Source: Bradyrhizobium sp. 170 (GTDB lineage Bacteria > Pseudomonadota > Alphaproteobacteria > Rhizobiales > Xanthobacteraceae). Taken from it: 64,000 nucleotides of DNA. A model generated the notes under the pieces. The model ran no database searches and was not told where the DNA came from. It saw only the letters and a list, made by a program, of their open reading frames with translations. The stretch lies in NCBI RefSeq assembly GCF_023101085.1, contig NZ_CP064703.1:2790001-2854000 (forward strand), read 5' to 3'. The position numbers and the translations under genes were made by a program. The stretch's first letter is position 1. Each line of letters opens with the position of its first letter. Positions 43,211 to 52,844 of the stretch are shown here, one piece after another.

Positions 43211-44403
43211 CCGATAACCAAACGACTGGCGCCGGTGGTCCTGGTTCTACCTCGCCGAAGAGTGCTGCGGAGATAGCCAGCTCACTGCGCCTGCGTCCAG
43301 AACCTCCGCCCGTGACTCGCCTGTCGCGTAAGGTATTGGCCGGGGGCACGGCACTCGCGCTCGTTCTCGTTTCCGGAGCCGTGCTGTGGGCCCTGCAGCA
43401 GAATCGCACGCGTGGTCCAGCTTCCGAAGAGCTGTACAGCACCGATCACCACAATGTGGCCGACGGCCTTGCCGGGCTGCCGCGCGACTATGCGGGCATT
43501 CCGCGCGACGTGCCGCGCCTCGGGCCGCCATTGCCGGGTGATCTCGGTCGCCCCATTGTTGCAGCCCAGGCCCAGTCCGGGCCGCTTGCGGTCGATCCCG
43601 AGCAACAGCGCATGAACCAGGAAAGCGAGGCCGCGCGCACCAGCAAAGTATTTGCGTCAACGAATGTTCAGCCACCGGCGGCAGCGACTCCTGCCGAGAC
43701 GACCTCAAATGCCGCATCACCGTCCGATGAGGCGTTTGCCCAGAATGGTCAGGACCGCAAGCTCGCTTTTGTTAGCGCTGCCGTTGATCGGCGGACCACG
43801 AGCCCTGACCGTGTGGCGAAGCCAGCCTCGCGTTTTGTCGTCCAGGCAGGGTCTGTGATTTCGGCGGCCCTTATTACGGGCATCCGCTCCGATCTGCCCG
43901 GGCAGATCATGGCGCATGTGACTGAACCGCTATTTGATACGCTGTCCGGTCAAACTTTGTTGGTGCCCCAGGGTGCGCGGCTGATAGGGATCTACGATAG
44001 CCACGTTACACATGGACAGTCACGCGTGCTCCTGGTCTGGACACGCCTGATCATGCCGAACGGCCGATCGATCGTCCTTGAGCGCCAGCCGGGTGCCGAT
44101 ACCGCAGGCTATGCGGGGCTTCACGACGAGGTCGATCTTCACGGGGGCGAGATGTTCAAGGCTGCGTTGCTGTCGACTTTGCTTGGTGTAGGAGCCGAAC
44201 TTGGTTCCGGCTTGGATGCTGGCAACGGAAACAGCGCCATTCTGCAGGCCCTTCGCCGTGGGGCAGGGGATTCCCTGAACCAGACCGGTCAGCAGATCGT
44301 TCGGCGCAATCTCAACATCCAGCCGACCCTGACAATTCGGCCGGGTTTTCCGGTCCGGGTAATCGTCAATCGCGACCTCGTGCTCGAACCATACAGAGGC
44401 TGA
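43207..44403 (+). CDS. trbI: TrbI (VirB10-like)
   Basis: 398 residues. Spans the envelope: cytoplasmic N-terminus, one membrane segment (ALALVLVSGAVLWALQQN, about 54-71), Pro/Ala-rich periplasmic linker, and the conserved VirB10 C-terminal barrel (RFVVQAGSVISAALITGIRS, QTLLVPQGARLIGIYDS, PGFPVRVIVNRDLVL). The start is GTG 43207 overlapping the trbG stop. Last core trb gene here; no trbH homologue was found, as is usual for this cluster type. Confidence 0.92.
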   Translation: MTDNQTTGAGGPGSTSPKSAAEIASSLRLRPEPPPVTRLSRKVLAGGTALALVLVSGAVLWALQQNRTRGPASEELYSTDHHNVADGLAGLPRDYAGIPRDVPRLGPPLPGDLGRPIVAAQAQSGPLAVDPEQQRMNQESEAARTSKVFASTNVQPPAAATPAETTSNAASPSDEAFAQNGQDRKLAFVSAAVDRRTTSPDRVAKPASRFVVQAGSVISAALITGIRSDLPGQIMAHVTEPLFDTLSGQTLLVPQGARLIGIYDSHVTHGQSRVLLVWTRLIMPNGRSIVLERQPGADTAGYAGLHDEVDLHGGEMFKAALLSTLLGVGAELGSGLDAGNGNSAILQALRRGAGDSLNQTGQQIVRRNLNIQPTLTIRPGFPVRVIVNRDLVLEPYRG

Positions 44404-44407
44404 AAAA

Positions 44408-44647
44408 ATGGCAAAGCTGAAGCTCGGCGCCATCGCCGATGACAAGCCGGTAAAGCTCAGCGTGGAACTGCCGGCCGATGTCCATCGCGACCTCGCGGCC
44501 TACACCGACATGCTTGCCCGCGAAACCGGGCAGTCGATCTCGGATCCCGCAAAGCTGGTCGCACCAATGCTGGCGCGATTCATGGTAACCGACCGAGCCT
44601 TTGCAAAGGCCCGCCGCAAGGGTCAGCCTGCGCAAGGCAAGGGATAG
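44408..44647 (+). CDS. DUF2274 small protein at the end of the trb operon
   Basis: 79 residues: AKLKLGAIADDKPVKLSVEL, PADVHRDLAAYTDMLARETG, then a lysine-rich tail. The family is regularly the last gene of rhizobial trb operons. Its N-terminal part looks like a ribbon-helix-helix fold (inference). It starts 4 nt after trbI and its last 25 bp overlap the 3' end of the convergent LysR gene. Confidence 0.88.
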   Translation: MAKLKLGAIADDKPVKLSVELPADVHRDLAAYTDMLARETGQSISDPAKLVAPMLARFMVTDRAFAKARRKGQPAQGKG

Positions 44648-45579
44648 CGCTCGCTCAACAATTTGAGAAAGTTTGCCAGCGCCGGATTGTCATTGTCCTT
44701 GCGCCAGTGTGCTGAATAATGGACCTGACTCGGCCCCGTGCCGTCTCGTATCTCTCGATAAATCAGGCCCGCAAACGTGACGCCGATGTCGGACTCGGCC
44801 ACCAAACTGACACCGAATCCTATGGATATGAGGGTCTTGATGATGCCTCTGCTAACGTCATGGCGTTCGATCTTGGGACGGTCTGCTGTCGAGATCAGCT
44901 TCGCCAACAAGAGATCCTCAAGTTCTCGTCCCGGGTCATAATGGCTGAGAAGGACCGTCTCATTCCGCAGGTCGGTCCAGTAGATCGCCTTCTTCCCAGC
45001 CAGTTGATGTCCCTCAGGCAAGGCCACTAGGACGCGCTCGCTCCACAGCGGCAAGGCGTTGCTGTCAAAGACGTGTCCTCCGTCGGTCGCGATGACAACG
45101 TCGATTGCACCATTGCGTAAGGCGGCGACGAGGCGCATCCGCGACCTTTCGACCATGCCAAGTGCGACCTGTGGGCACCGCTGCCTGAAATCCACCAACG
45201 TCGCCCGTAAATTGCCGGCCGACAGCGACGTATAGAATCCCACAGACAGCCGCCCAGCCTCGCCGCGTCCGTTAGACTTGGCTGACGTAACCAGCGCATC
45301 CATTTGTTCGAGTATCGACCGCGCCGTTCGGAGAAAATCCCGGCCAGCCGACGTGGCGCAGACGCCGCCGCTCGATCGCTCGAACACAATCACGCCTATT
45401 GATTCCTCGAGTTCCCGGATGCAGCGGCTCAGAGTTGACTGCTGCGTCAACAACGCTTCTGCAGCCCGCCGGAAGCTTCCATACTCCGCGGAAACAACCG
45501 CATATCGGAGGTGTTGAAGGGGGATCGTTGCAGATTGATTGCGGAGCGATAAATATCTGTGGTCTTGTTCGTCGGCCAT
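44623..45579 (-). CDS. LysR-family regulator convergent with the trb operon
   Basis: 318 residues. HTH QHLRYAVVSAEYGSFRRAAE, then LTQQSTLSRCIRELEESIGV; substrate-binding domain GRLSVGFYTSLSAGNLRATL, ERVLVALPEGHQLAGKK and GFGVSLVAESDIGVTFAGLI. LysR genes at this spot are usual next to trb-DUF2274 in rhizobial elements. The tail-to-tail overlap of 25 bp with DUF2274 makes mutual transcriptional interference possible. ATG 45579; a start near QHLRYAV would also give a complete HTH. The gap 45580-46085 upstream shows no gene. Confidence 0.87.
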   Translation of the reverse strand: MADEQDHRYLSLRNQSATIPLQHLRYAVVSAEYGSFRRAAEALLTQQSTLSRCIRELEESIGVIVFERSSGGVCATSAGRDFLRTARSILEQMDALVTSAKSNGRGEAGRLSVGFYTSLSAGNLRATLVDFRQRCPQVALGMVERSRMRLVAALRNGAIDVVIATDGGHVFDSNALPLWSERVLVALPEGHQLAGKKAIYWTDLRNETVLLSHYDPGRELEDLLLAKLISTADRPKIERHDVSRGIIKTLISIGFGVSLVAESDIGVTFAGLIYREIRDGTGPSQVHYSAHWRKDNDNPALANFLKLLSERYPLPCAG

Positions 45580-46085
45580 TCGCGACCATGGTGCTCTGAA
45601 AATGCAGGAGCATCGATAAGATATTTGGAATCGGGTGATTTCATCGACAGGTTGTGTTTTTTATTGGGCCGATCCGTGCCCTGCCGTCGGCGTCCGGCAG
45701 GCGATGACGGAGGCGCCATCCGGACCGCGTGTCGCCCGAGTAGCGCACGCTTCTCTCAGATCGTCGGATAAGCGACTTCGCGTTACGCTACGCGTGGTGA
45801 CTGCACCTTGTCGTGAACATCGCGCCCATTGCGAGCATCCGGCGAAAGCGATTTACAGACCGGCAAGCATCACGTGATCAGAGCAGGGCGCAGCTTGTGC
45901 TCTGCTGCGGCAGCCGGCGCTTATACCAACAAGGGCGTTCTAGTGAATGCTTGCACCTGAATTGAGCGAGAAAAATCGCTTTACCCGAACTAAGCCCTGC
46001 CTTTAGTCTAGTATTCAGGTCCGATGTTATGCCGCAAGTAAAACTGTCTTGCGCAAGGATTTGATGGGTTGCATTGCCTCTCCCG

Positions 46086-46832
46086 TCATCTGTGATCGTA
46101 TGCTCGCGCGTTGTCGGGCCGCTCCGTGGCGCTTGGCCGTGCCGACGTGGTGCCGCTTCGGTCACCGCCCATCGCGCGTGTGATGACTTTGCTCAGTTCG
46201 CGGAGCCACAGTACAGAACTTGCGACCGCCGCGCAGAGAAGCCAATCATCGGCATCGAGGCCGCTAGTCGAGAACGCTTCCTGGAGGAAGGGTATGTAGA
46301 CAACGGCCGCGTGGAGAAAAAGCGACAAGGCGATGGCCGCCCAGAGCCAGCGGTTCCGGAAAAGGCCGCAAAAGGCGCTTTCCTCGTCCGAACGGGCGTT
46401 CAAGGCATTGAAGAGCTTGAACATCATCAGGGTCGTAAAGGTCATCGTTTGGCCGTAGCGCATCGTGCCGGTCCCTTCAATGAGACCGCCCGGCAAGGAA
46501 GCATCGAGGACGAGCAAGGTCTCGGCCGCCATCACCAGGCCGACGAAGAGGATGCCGACCCACATGCGACGTGTGATCACGCCTTCGCCGCGCGGCCGCG
46601 GCGGCTGATTCATGACGGCCGTATCAACTGGATCGACGCCAAGGGCGAGCGCTGGCGCGCCGTCGGTAACCAGGTTGATCCAAAGGATCTGCGTCGCCAA
46701 GAGCGGGAGCACGACCCCGCCACGCGCCTGCGACAGCCCGATCAGGTCGATCAGCAGCACGCCGAAGAACATGGTCATGACCTCGCCGATGTTCGACGAC
46801 AGGAGATAGCGCAGGAACTTCCGGATATTGAC
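46086..46832 (-). pseudogene. C-terminal fragment of a P-type cation-transporting ATPase
   Basis: About 249 residues. It begins abruptly at VNIRKFLRYLLSSNIGEVMT, the segment just before membrane helix 5 in Ca2+-type P-ATPases, and continues with QILWINLVTDGAPALALGVD and the cation ATPase C-terminal helices. The phosphorylation (DKTGT) and nucleotide-binding domains are absent. The sequence upstream of 46832 is unrelated, so a recombination joint lies there. Inactive as a pump. Confidence 0.85.
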
Positions 46833-46913
46833 CGCTGGGAGGCGGTGGCGGATTTGCTTTGCCGGGATGCGAACGGGTCGTGCCTATCGGCACGGGCGTT
46901 CCGCCCTTAAAAT

Positions 46914-47564
46914 TCAGCCAAGCTCCATATCGACAGCGATCCGAATCAGGTCCGAATGGCTTTTGGCACCGAGCTTCCGCTTGAGAAGGGATGTAATGTT
47001 GGCCACGGTCTTGTAGGAAATTTCCAGCATATCGGCGACTTCGACGATCTTGTCGCCCCGGCCCAATAGCCGTAGGATTTCCAGCTCGCGGGCCGTCATT
47101 TGCGACACCGGATTGGCCTTCATCGACGCGCCAGAAAAAGTCACGGCCTCCGCAAGTGGCGGTGAAATAAAATTAGACCCGGCGGTGACCTTCCGAACGG
47201 CATTCACCAACATTCTGGGATCGTCTCCCTTGGAGACATAGCCCTGCGCGCCGAGTTCGATGGCGCGAACCACAAACGCTGGATCATCATTCATGCTGAA
47301 CATGATGATTTTGGCGTCCGGATTTTCCTTGCGGATGCGCCGCATCAATTCAAAGCCGGAAACATCGGGAAGCTTGATATCGATGACCGTGACGTCGGGC
47401 TTCCGTGAAACGTAGGCCCTGTGACCCGACTTGGCATCGGTGGCCACATCGATCTTCACAGTGCTGTCCGAGGCGAACAACGACCGGCAGCCCGACAGGA
47501 CTACGGGGTGATCATCGACGATTAAAACGTTGGTAGCCGGCCTAGTGGGCTTCCGCATCAGCAC
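46914..47564 (-). CDS. NarL/LuxR-type response regulator
   Basis: 216 residues. Receiver domain at about 12-128 (VLIVDDHPVVLSGCRSLFAS; phosphoacceptor Asp in VTVIDIKLPDVSGFELM; Lys in QGYVSKGDDP). LuxR helix-turn-helix at about 148-208 (LTARELEILRLL-like MTARELEILRLLGRGDKIVE, ADMLEISYKTVANITSLLKR, KLGAKSHSDLIRIA). No sensor kinase is next to it. It is downstream of and parallel to the large fusion gene whose N-terminus is also a receiver plus LuxR domain, 426 bp away. That gap, 47565-47990, shows no gene or clear terminator. Confidence 0.9.
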   Translation of the reverse strand: MLMRKPTRPATNVLIVDDHPVVLSGCRSLFASDSTVKIDVATDAKSGHRAYVSRKPDVTVIDIKLPDVSGFELMRRIRKENPDAKIIMFSMNDDPAFVVRAIELGAQGYVSKGDDPRMLVNAVRKVTAGSNFISPPLAEAVTFSGASMKANPVSQMTARELEILRLLGRGDKIVEVADMLEISYKTVANITSLLKRKLGAKSHSDLIRIAVDMELG

Positions 47565-47990
47565 ATTCCCTTTTCGGGATAAATAGGTAGTTGGCAGTTT
47601 TGTGGGAAGCGATTCTGCGGTTGGTGAAATTGGAAGTAGTCCAAATTGGGTAAGCGCAGCCGAACTAGCTGAGCTTGATTGGCGATGGCGCCTGAGGTCA
47701 ATGGTCGAACAAGCCGGCTAAACATTATTGGCCTTTAGCTCAAGAGCATTGGTCGCTACGCCTCTCAGTCCTCAAAATAGGATACGTCGCCGGCACCACA
47801 CCACCAGACAACACCGGTTGTAGCTACCCCAATCCCCCCGACGCGAACAACGATTGGGTAGCAATCTGTTAGCAGGGAGTCGAACGGGCAAAAAACCCGC
47901 CACGATTCACATGCAAGGTTTATGTCGAACCCCGGTCTTACAATTCAGCCTTAGAAAGCTGGCTCCAATGTGCATCTGCTGCAACACTTT

Positions 47991-50900
47991 TCAAATAAGC
48001 AGTTCGTGCGGCAAATGTCCTATTGCATGGTGCTGACCGTTATTGACGTGACTGGCCGCGTGTTCCTCCATAGCAGCTGGGCCAACCTGAAGGATTGCCG
48101 CTAAGTCGCCGGCGGGACCTACGGGCCAATCGTTAAGCTGTTCTAGCTCAACGGCTTCGATGGGGGTGGAAGGGGCACCCTGGTTCTTGAAATGGAATGC
48201 CGGTTCGTGGCCGGCGCCGTCTGTCAAGGACGCAAATTCAACCGGCTGGGCGGCCGCTAAAACGTTCGGAGTGGCGGAATGCGAAGCTTGCTGCGACTTA
48301 CCGTGCCCCGCGCTATTACCGGGTGCGTCGCCAGTTTCGACGGGCTCGGCCGCTGCCATAGCACTTGCTGACGCCGAGTGTGATGGGTGCAAGTGGCCGT
48401 GGCCGGGTGTGACGCCCGGTTCTGTCAGCTCGTTGGCCGCTGACGCCTTTGCAGCTGCCGAATTCGAGGCGTGCTGCGCGTTGCCGTGGCCCGCGCTATT
48501 ACCGGGTGCGTCGCCAGTTTCGACCGGCTCAGCCGCTTCCACAGCGCTTGCAGAGGTCGAGTGTGAAGGGTGGGAGTGGCCGTGGCCGGGTGTGACGCCC
48601 GATTCTGTCAGCTCGTTGGCCGCTGACGCCTTCGCAGCTGCCGAGTTCGAGGCGTGCTGCGACTTACCGTGGGCCGCGCTATTACCGGGTGTGTCGCCAG
48701 TTTCGATCGGCTCGGCCGCTCCCACAGCGCTTGCAGAGGTCGAGTGTGAAGTGTGCTCCGAGTTGCTGTGCCCGGGTGTGACGCCCGGTTCTGTCAGCTC
48801 GTTGGCCGCCTTCGCAGCTGCCGAATTCGAGGCGTGCTGCGACTTGCCGTGGCCCGCGCTATTACCGGGTGCGTCGCCAATTTCGACCGGCTCGCCCGCC
48901 CCCTTAGCGCCTGCAGAGGCCGAGTGTGATGGGTGCGAGTGGCCGTGGCCGGGTGTGACGCCCGGTTCTGTCAGCTCGTTGGCCGCCTTCGCAGCTGCCG
49001 AATTGGAGGCGTGCTGCGCGTTGCCGTGGCCCGCGCTATTACCGGGTGCGTCGCCAGTTTCGACCGGCTCGGCCGCCCCCTTAGCGCTTGCAGAGGCCGA
49101 GTGTGAAGGGTGCTCCGAGTTGCCGTGCCCGGTCGTAACAACGCCGGTGTTCGCGTAGACCGGTTCCTTCTTGAAAGTGAGATTTTCCTCGGGCAAGACT
49201 ATCGCCTGGTTATGCGCAAGCTCGATTGATGATACGTGCAGTGGCACGGTAACCGTGCATTCGTTGCTCTCTACCGTTGCATAAGCCGAATCGTCGCTGA
49301 AGCTGGTGAGCCTAGTCGAGACAATGGAACCGATCCGATCCCGCCCGAAATGGAACCTCAAGCCGTCGTCCGCAGGCATGGTCCACGCACCAGCCGTCCC
49401 GAGTGTGCTCTCGCTCGCCTCCGCTTCGATGGAAGCATGGGCGCTGCCCGTCGTCAGAACGGTCCCATCATTCGCGGTCGCCACCAGCAGCGCAGGATCG
49501 ATTCCCTCCAATGCCGCCGCGACAGCCGCCGCTTCCGGCTCGTAGACGAAATCCGACACTGCAACGGACACAACTCCCTGCAAGTGGATTTCCAGTAGGC
49601 CCGGATCGCCGATATTAAGGCTGCGATCCGTCGGATTCACGTAGATGATCGTTTCATTGCTCGTGGGGTTGTAGATCCAGGCGAGGGTATGCGGCGGTAC
49701 GGACGTGCTTGTTGACGTCAGTTGCAGGAACGCCAGCGCGCCGAGAGCCGCCAGGTTGATCTTGTCCGTCCCCGATGTGAAGTCGATGATGGTGTCGAAC
49801 TGGGTAGAGTTGTCGCTGCCGGATCCTCCGTGGATCGTGTCGTCGCCCCCGTTACCCTCAATGGTATCGTTCCCTGAGCCTCCGTAGATAACATCCACTA
49901 CGCCGGTGCCGTTGGGGGTGTCGTCACGAGCGCCAACACAGATTTGGCCCGCGTTTCCTTCTCCTGTGACGCTGTCGTGCCCAAGGGTCCCAAACGCGAG
50001 GGGCGGATGGGAGTCTTGGACAACTTGTCCCGAAGCCAGGTCATCGACATCGTTGGCGTCTACATCGCTGGCCCCGTGAATGGTGATCGTCGCCACTTGT
50101 GTGGTGCCATCCATGGTGGCGACCTGAAAGGTGTTGATCAGCGTTTCGCCCGGGCCGAGCGCCTGCATTGCGGCATTGGAGTTGTCGAATGTGTAGGCCC
50201 ACACCCCGGCGGCCGTCATGATGAAGGTGCCATAGCCTCCATGACCCTTTGTCAGATTGGAGGCAAACTCAAGCGGCGGGAACTGCTGCGGCGCCGCGGG
50301 GCTGCCGGTCTGGCTCTTGTTAATTGCTTGCAGCAGCGGCGAAACGAAAAGGTAGGGAGTGCCGGATCCAATCGGGCCGTAGCCTCTCCCGAAGTTGGAG
50401 AGGACGGCGGCCTGCTCGGCCGCTTGCAGCTCTTCCAATCTCGCCGCCGCGTGCGTGACTTGGCTCACCTTAATTGGTGACCCTCTCTGGGTGAGCGCGA
50501 CTGTCTCGCCAGGATCCACAACGATGATGTGCCGGAGGATCGCCTTCTTCCAGATCTCAAATACGCAGTGCTCAATATCCTTGTAGGCGGTGCTGTCGTC
50601 ATCGGTGTCGTTCGTATCCGACGCCTTGGCGTCGCTCAAAATTGCGAACGCCAGGGGGGCGAGCGCAAGCGCGCCGAAGGCGGCGGATCGTTGCAACGAC
50701 GCGATCGTGGCGAGCACGGTCCTATTACTGATTTCAAGCTTCTGAAATATGTTGTGGAGGTGTACTTTGACCGTGCCTCGCGAAACGTTCAGCTGGCGCG
50801 CAATCTCTTTGTTCGACAAACCGTCGCACACTAGTCGCACAATTTGGCGCTCGCGGTGCGTCAGCGCCCCCAGCATTTTTTCGATTTTGGCGCCGTCTAC

Positions 50901-51347
50901 TTTCTTTCCGTTTGGCGAGCGGGACTGTTCCGGTGACGCACTGATGCGCCCCGTCATCAGCCTCAGGGATCGCAGCATAGTGTCTGGGTTCGAGTATTTC
51001 GAAATTGCACGGCAAGCGCCGGCCGCGATTGCCGCGGTGAGATCGTCGTTGCTTTCGGATTCGGTAAAGAACACCAGCCGTGTGGAAAGATTCTCAGCTT
51101 TCGCAATGGCGGAGATCTCGGATACCGTCAGGTCAGCCAACGTATCAGCAAGAAGCGCGACGTCTGGTGCCAAATTCCGAATTGCTTCGAGGCAGCTTGT
51201 TCCGGTGCTACACGACGCAACAACCTCGAAGTCGCGCTGTCCTGCGAAGACCGACTTCAACCCCTGGAGAACAATCGGTTGTCGATCTGCGATCACCAGT
51301 CGGATGCAGCGCGTGAATGTCTCCTGGTCCGCGGACACATCTAACAC
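47991..51347 (-). CDS. Giant fusion: receiver-LuxR HTH - hydrophobic segment - VCBS - RTX - His-rich tandem repeats
   Basis: 1118 residues in one open frame. Residues 14-130: receiver-like domain, degenerate at the phosphoacceptor (PDVALLADTLADL, Ala where Asp is expected). 160-220: LuxR HTH (LTHRERQIVRLVCDGLSNKE, IARQLNVSRGTVKVHLHNIF). 222-238: hydrophobic AAFGALALAPLAFAIL. 370-428: VCBS repeat (GTFIMTAAGVWAYTFDNSNA, then TTQVATITIHGASD). 480-512: RTX-type Ca2+ motifs (GGSGNDTIEGNGGDDTIHGG). About 735-1040: tandem repeats of 50-55 residues rich in His/Ser (HGHSHPSHSASA, GDAPGNSAGHGNAQHASNSA). GTG start at 51347. Possibly a ToxR-like membrane regulator with an extracytoplasmic sensor; a stop-loss fusion is the alternative. 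Confidence 0.7.
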   Translation of the reverse strand: MLDVSADQETFTRCIRLVIADRQPIVLQGLKSVFAGQRDFEVVASCSTGTSCLEAIRNLAPDVALLADTLADLTVSEISAIAKAENLSTRLVFFTESESNDDLTAAIAAGACRAISKYSNPDTMLRSLRLMTGRISASPEQSRSPNGKKVDGAKIEKMLGALTHRERQIVRLVCDGLSNKEIARQLNVSRGTVKVHLHNIFQKLEISNRTVLATIASLQRSAAFGALALAPLAFAILSDAKASDTNDTDDDSTAYKDIEHCVFEIWKKAILRHIIVVDPGETVALTQRGSPIKVSQVTHAAARLEELQAAEQAAVLSNFGRGYGPIGSGTPYLFVSPLLQAINKSQTGSPAAPQQFPPLEFASNLTKGHGGYGTFIMTAAGVWAYTFDNSNAAMQALGPGETLINTFQVATMDGTTQVATITIHGASDVDANDVDDLASGQVVQDSHPPLAFGTLGHDSVTGEGNAGQICVGARDDTPNGTGVVDVIYGGSGNDTIEGNGGDDTIHGGSGSDNSTQFDTIIDFTSGTDKINLAALGALAFLQLTSTSTSVPPHTLAWIYNPTSNETIIYVNPTDRSLNIGDPGLLEIHLQGVVSVAVSDFVYEPEAAAVAAALEGIDPALLVATANDGTVLTTGSAHASIEAEASESTLGTAGAWTMPADDGLRFHFGRDRIGSIVSTRLTSFSDDSAYATVESNECTVTVPLHVSSIELAHNQAIVLPEENLTFKKEPVYANTGVVTTGHGNSEHPSHSASASAKGAAEPVETGDAPGNSAGHGNAQHASNSAAAKAANELTEPGVTPGHGHSHPSHSASAGAKGAGEPVEIGDAPGNSAGHGKSQHASNSAAAKAANELTEPGVTPGHSNSEHTSHSTSASAVGAAEPIETGDTPGNSAAHGKSQHASNSAAAKASAANELTESGVTPGHGHSHPSHSTSASAVEAAEPVETGDAPGNSAGHGNAQHASNSAAAKASAANELTEPGVTPGHGHLHPSHSASASAMAAAEPVETGDAPGNSAGHGKSQQASHSATPNVLAAAQPVEFASLTDGAGHEPAFHFKNQGAPSTPIEAVELEQLNDWPVGPAGDLAAILQVGPAAMEEHAASHVNNGQHHAIGHLPHELLI
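48280..49130 (-). repeat. Tandem coding repeats of about 160 bp in the fusion gene
   Basis: At least five units, each encoding PGVTPGH-GHSHPSHS, A(S)ASA, AEPVETGDAPGNSAGHG and QHASNSAAAKA(SA)ANELTE. Unit length varies by the presence of SA in AKASAANE. Near identity between units suggests recent expansion or gene conversion. The His content (H every 2-4 residues in places) would suit metal binding. Confidence 0.85.
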
Positions 51348-51870
51348 GGGCTTGACCTCGCTTGCCCAGCGCGGTGCCTGATTACTCTTGCTACCCCGAC
51401 GAAAAGTCTAAATTGTCTGGCGTCGGCAACCCGGGCTACCCGCCTCAGTGCCTGATCAGGATAACCCATTTCCAAGGGGGAAGGCGACGTAGCTGCCATG
51501 TTTGCTTTTTGGTGCGGTGCGAGACCGTCCAACCCACTTGCAAGTCTTAGATATTTTCCGTTCAGAATGGCTTTTTTGTGCCCCACCGCACGCCGGCGTC
51601 GACTAGGTCCGCCTGGTTTGCAACGAGTTCGGCCGCTGCTACCCCGGACCTGCGGACCCCGCTAGGTCCAGCCCTACTACGGCAGCGACGACGGCTACGT
51701 GGTGCGCCGGAGCTACGGATACTACTGCGGCTCGGGCTGCGATCGCGGCTACGGCTAACATCGGGGCGGGCCGAGCATCGGCTTCCCCTTCGGGAGCCGG
51801 AGCTGGTGATTGACGAAAGGGCCGCCCTCCGAAGCGGGGCGAGGCTGGGCGCTGCAGCAAGAGGTTTGAC
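51348..51870. other. Gap with a frameshifted remnant of a Gly/Tyr-rich small protein
   Basis: Between 51607 and 51758 (+) two frames together read VCNEFGRCYPGPADPARSSP, then YYGSDDGYVVRRSYGYYCGS, GCDRGYG and a stop. The VCNE.GRC motif is familiar from small exported rhizobial proteins. A stop lies directly upstream in frame and the two parts are in different frames, so it is a remnant. The rest of the gap shows nothing. Confidence 0.4.
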
Positions 51871-52128
51871 TTAGGGCGTCTTTGGTTGCTCGGGGACGGC
51901 CTTTCTTCGCAAACCACTATAGTCCGGCCGAACGTCAGCACCGCGATTGCCGCAAACCTTGCAGACGAACAGACTTTCGATATCCGACAGCCGCAGATGG
52001 TTTGGCCAGCAGTCGGCTGAGAGCTTCACGGAATGAGCACAGTGATAGTCGCTGCAGAACACGACGACGCCTGAGGCACCCAACTCCTGCATCTCTCCAA
52101 AGGTGAACTTCTCGTCTGGCATGCGCAC
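51871..52128 (-). CDS. Small conserved protein with a Cys/His (zinc-type) pattern
   Basis: 85 residues: FTFGEMQELGASGVVVFCSD, YHCAHSVKLSADCWPNHLRL and SDIESLFVCKVCGNRGADVR. Cys/His spacing (C..YHC.H, then C..C) suggests one structural zinc site. I recall this type as a common hypothetical in Bradyrhizobium, but I do not know its function. Starts possible at 52128 or 52122. No operon partner is apparent. Confidence 0.65.
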   Translation of the reverse strand: MRMPDEKFTFGEMQELGASGVVVFCSDYHCAHSVKLSADCWPNHLRLSDIESLFVCKVCGNRGADVRPDYSGLRRKAVPEQPKTP

Positions 52129-52319
52129 AATTTTGCCAATATTACCCTCCAGTTTGAATATGCCATCTGGCTAACGGGCCGGGTGGCAGTCCCGGCGGGT
52201 GTCGTCCGGAAGTGTCTGCGGTGCGCCGGATGTTCACAAAACCTTGCTGAGTGTGCGGGTGTGGGCACCAAAAAAACCTTTTTTGAGAAAGTTTTTCCGC
52301 GTTAAGTATTTGATTTTAC

Positions 52320-52349
52320 TGGTAGCGCGGAGGGACTCGAACCCTCGGA
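52320..52349 (-). other. Possible tRNA 3'-end fragment (second attachment-like scar)
   Basis: On the minus strand ATCCGAGGGTTCGAGTCCCT then CCGCGCTACCA: a T-arm GAGGG-TTCGAGT-CCCTC followed by CGCGCTA and CCA. The acceptor strand is one base short of normal and I cannot assign the tRNA. CCATTTTGCTACCCAACT (52397-52414) follows, which resembles integrase-end/att sequence. The remaining gap 52129-52547 shows no gene. Confidence 0.4.
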
Positions 52350-52547
52350 TAAAAGTCACACCAAAAGTAGCACTGTCACACGCAGTCCTTAGCTACCATT
52401 TTGCTACCCAACTCCAGAACACCAGATAGGTACAAGGCAATATGTCCGTCACTGGCTAACGACAATACGTCGATCAATTCAGCTGTTTCGAGATGAATGA
52501 GTATTGCTTAGGACGCGGCAAGCGAACTCAAAAACCGGCATGGAGGA

Positions 52548-52787
52548 TCAGGGTACTGATCGCCATCGATTACAAATGAGCTCTGCCGGTTTCGTGGCGC
52601 CGCTTCGAGATGAGCGGGAAGCGGCGGCTCCAATCGTATCCGTGCGGGCGAATAGCCGAACGCGCTTGCCTTCACGTTGAACTATTAGGCGATAGCCGTC
52701 GTGCTTGATCACATGGAGCCGTTCCGGTCGGTTAGGAACTTTGGTCCCGCGCGTCGGAATGCAAGGATCGAACGCAGATATACTCAT
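52548..52787 (-). pseudogene. ATP-dependent DNA ligase (LigD-type) fragment
   Basis: 79 residues: FDPCIPTRGTKVPNRPERLH, VIKHDGYRLIVQREGKRVRL, FARTD. This is the N-terminal start of the ligase domain with the adenylation motif KHDGYR (nucleophile Lys). It then leaves the family and stops. The remaining 200 or more residues of a ligase domain are missing. Confidence 0.75.
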
Positions 52788-52844
52788 GCGGGATAAATAG
52801 GCAACCGCAGGCGAAATGCGACTCCAACTAGACCAGCTGAAAGC

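Noticed and set aside
48160..49158. 332-codon plus-strand frame opposite the fusion gene
   Set aside because: It exists only because the His/Ser repeats on the minus strand lack stops on the complement; the product is a periodic Cys/Trp/Pro-rich sequence with no start signal.
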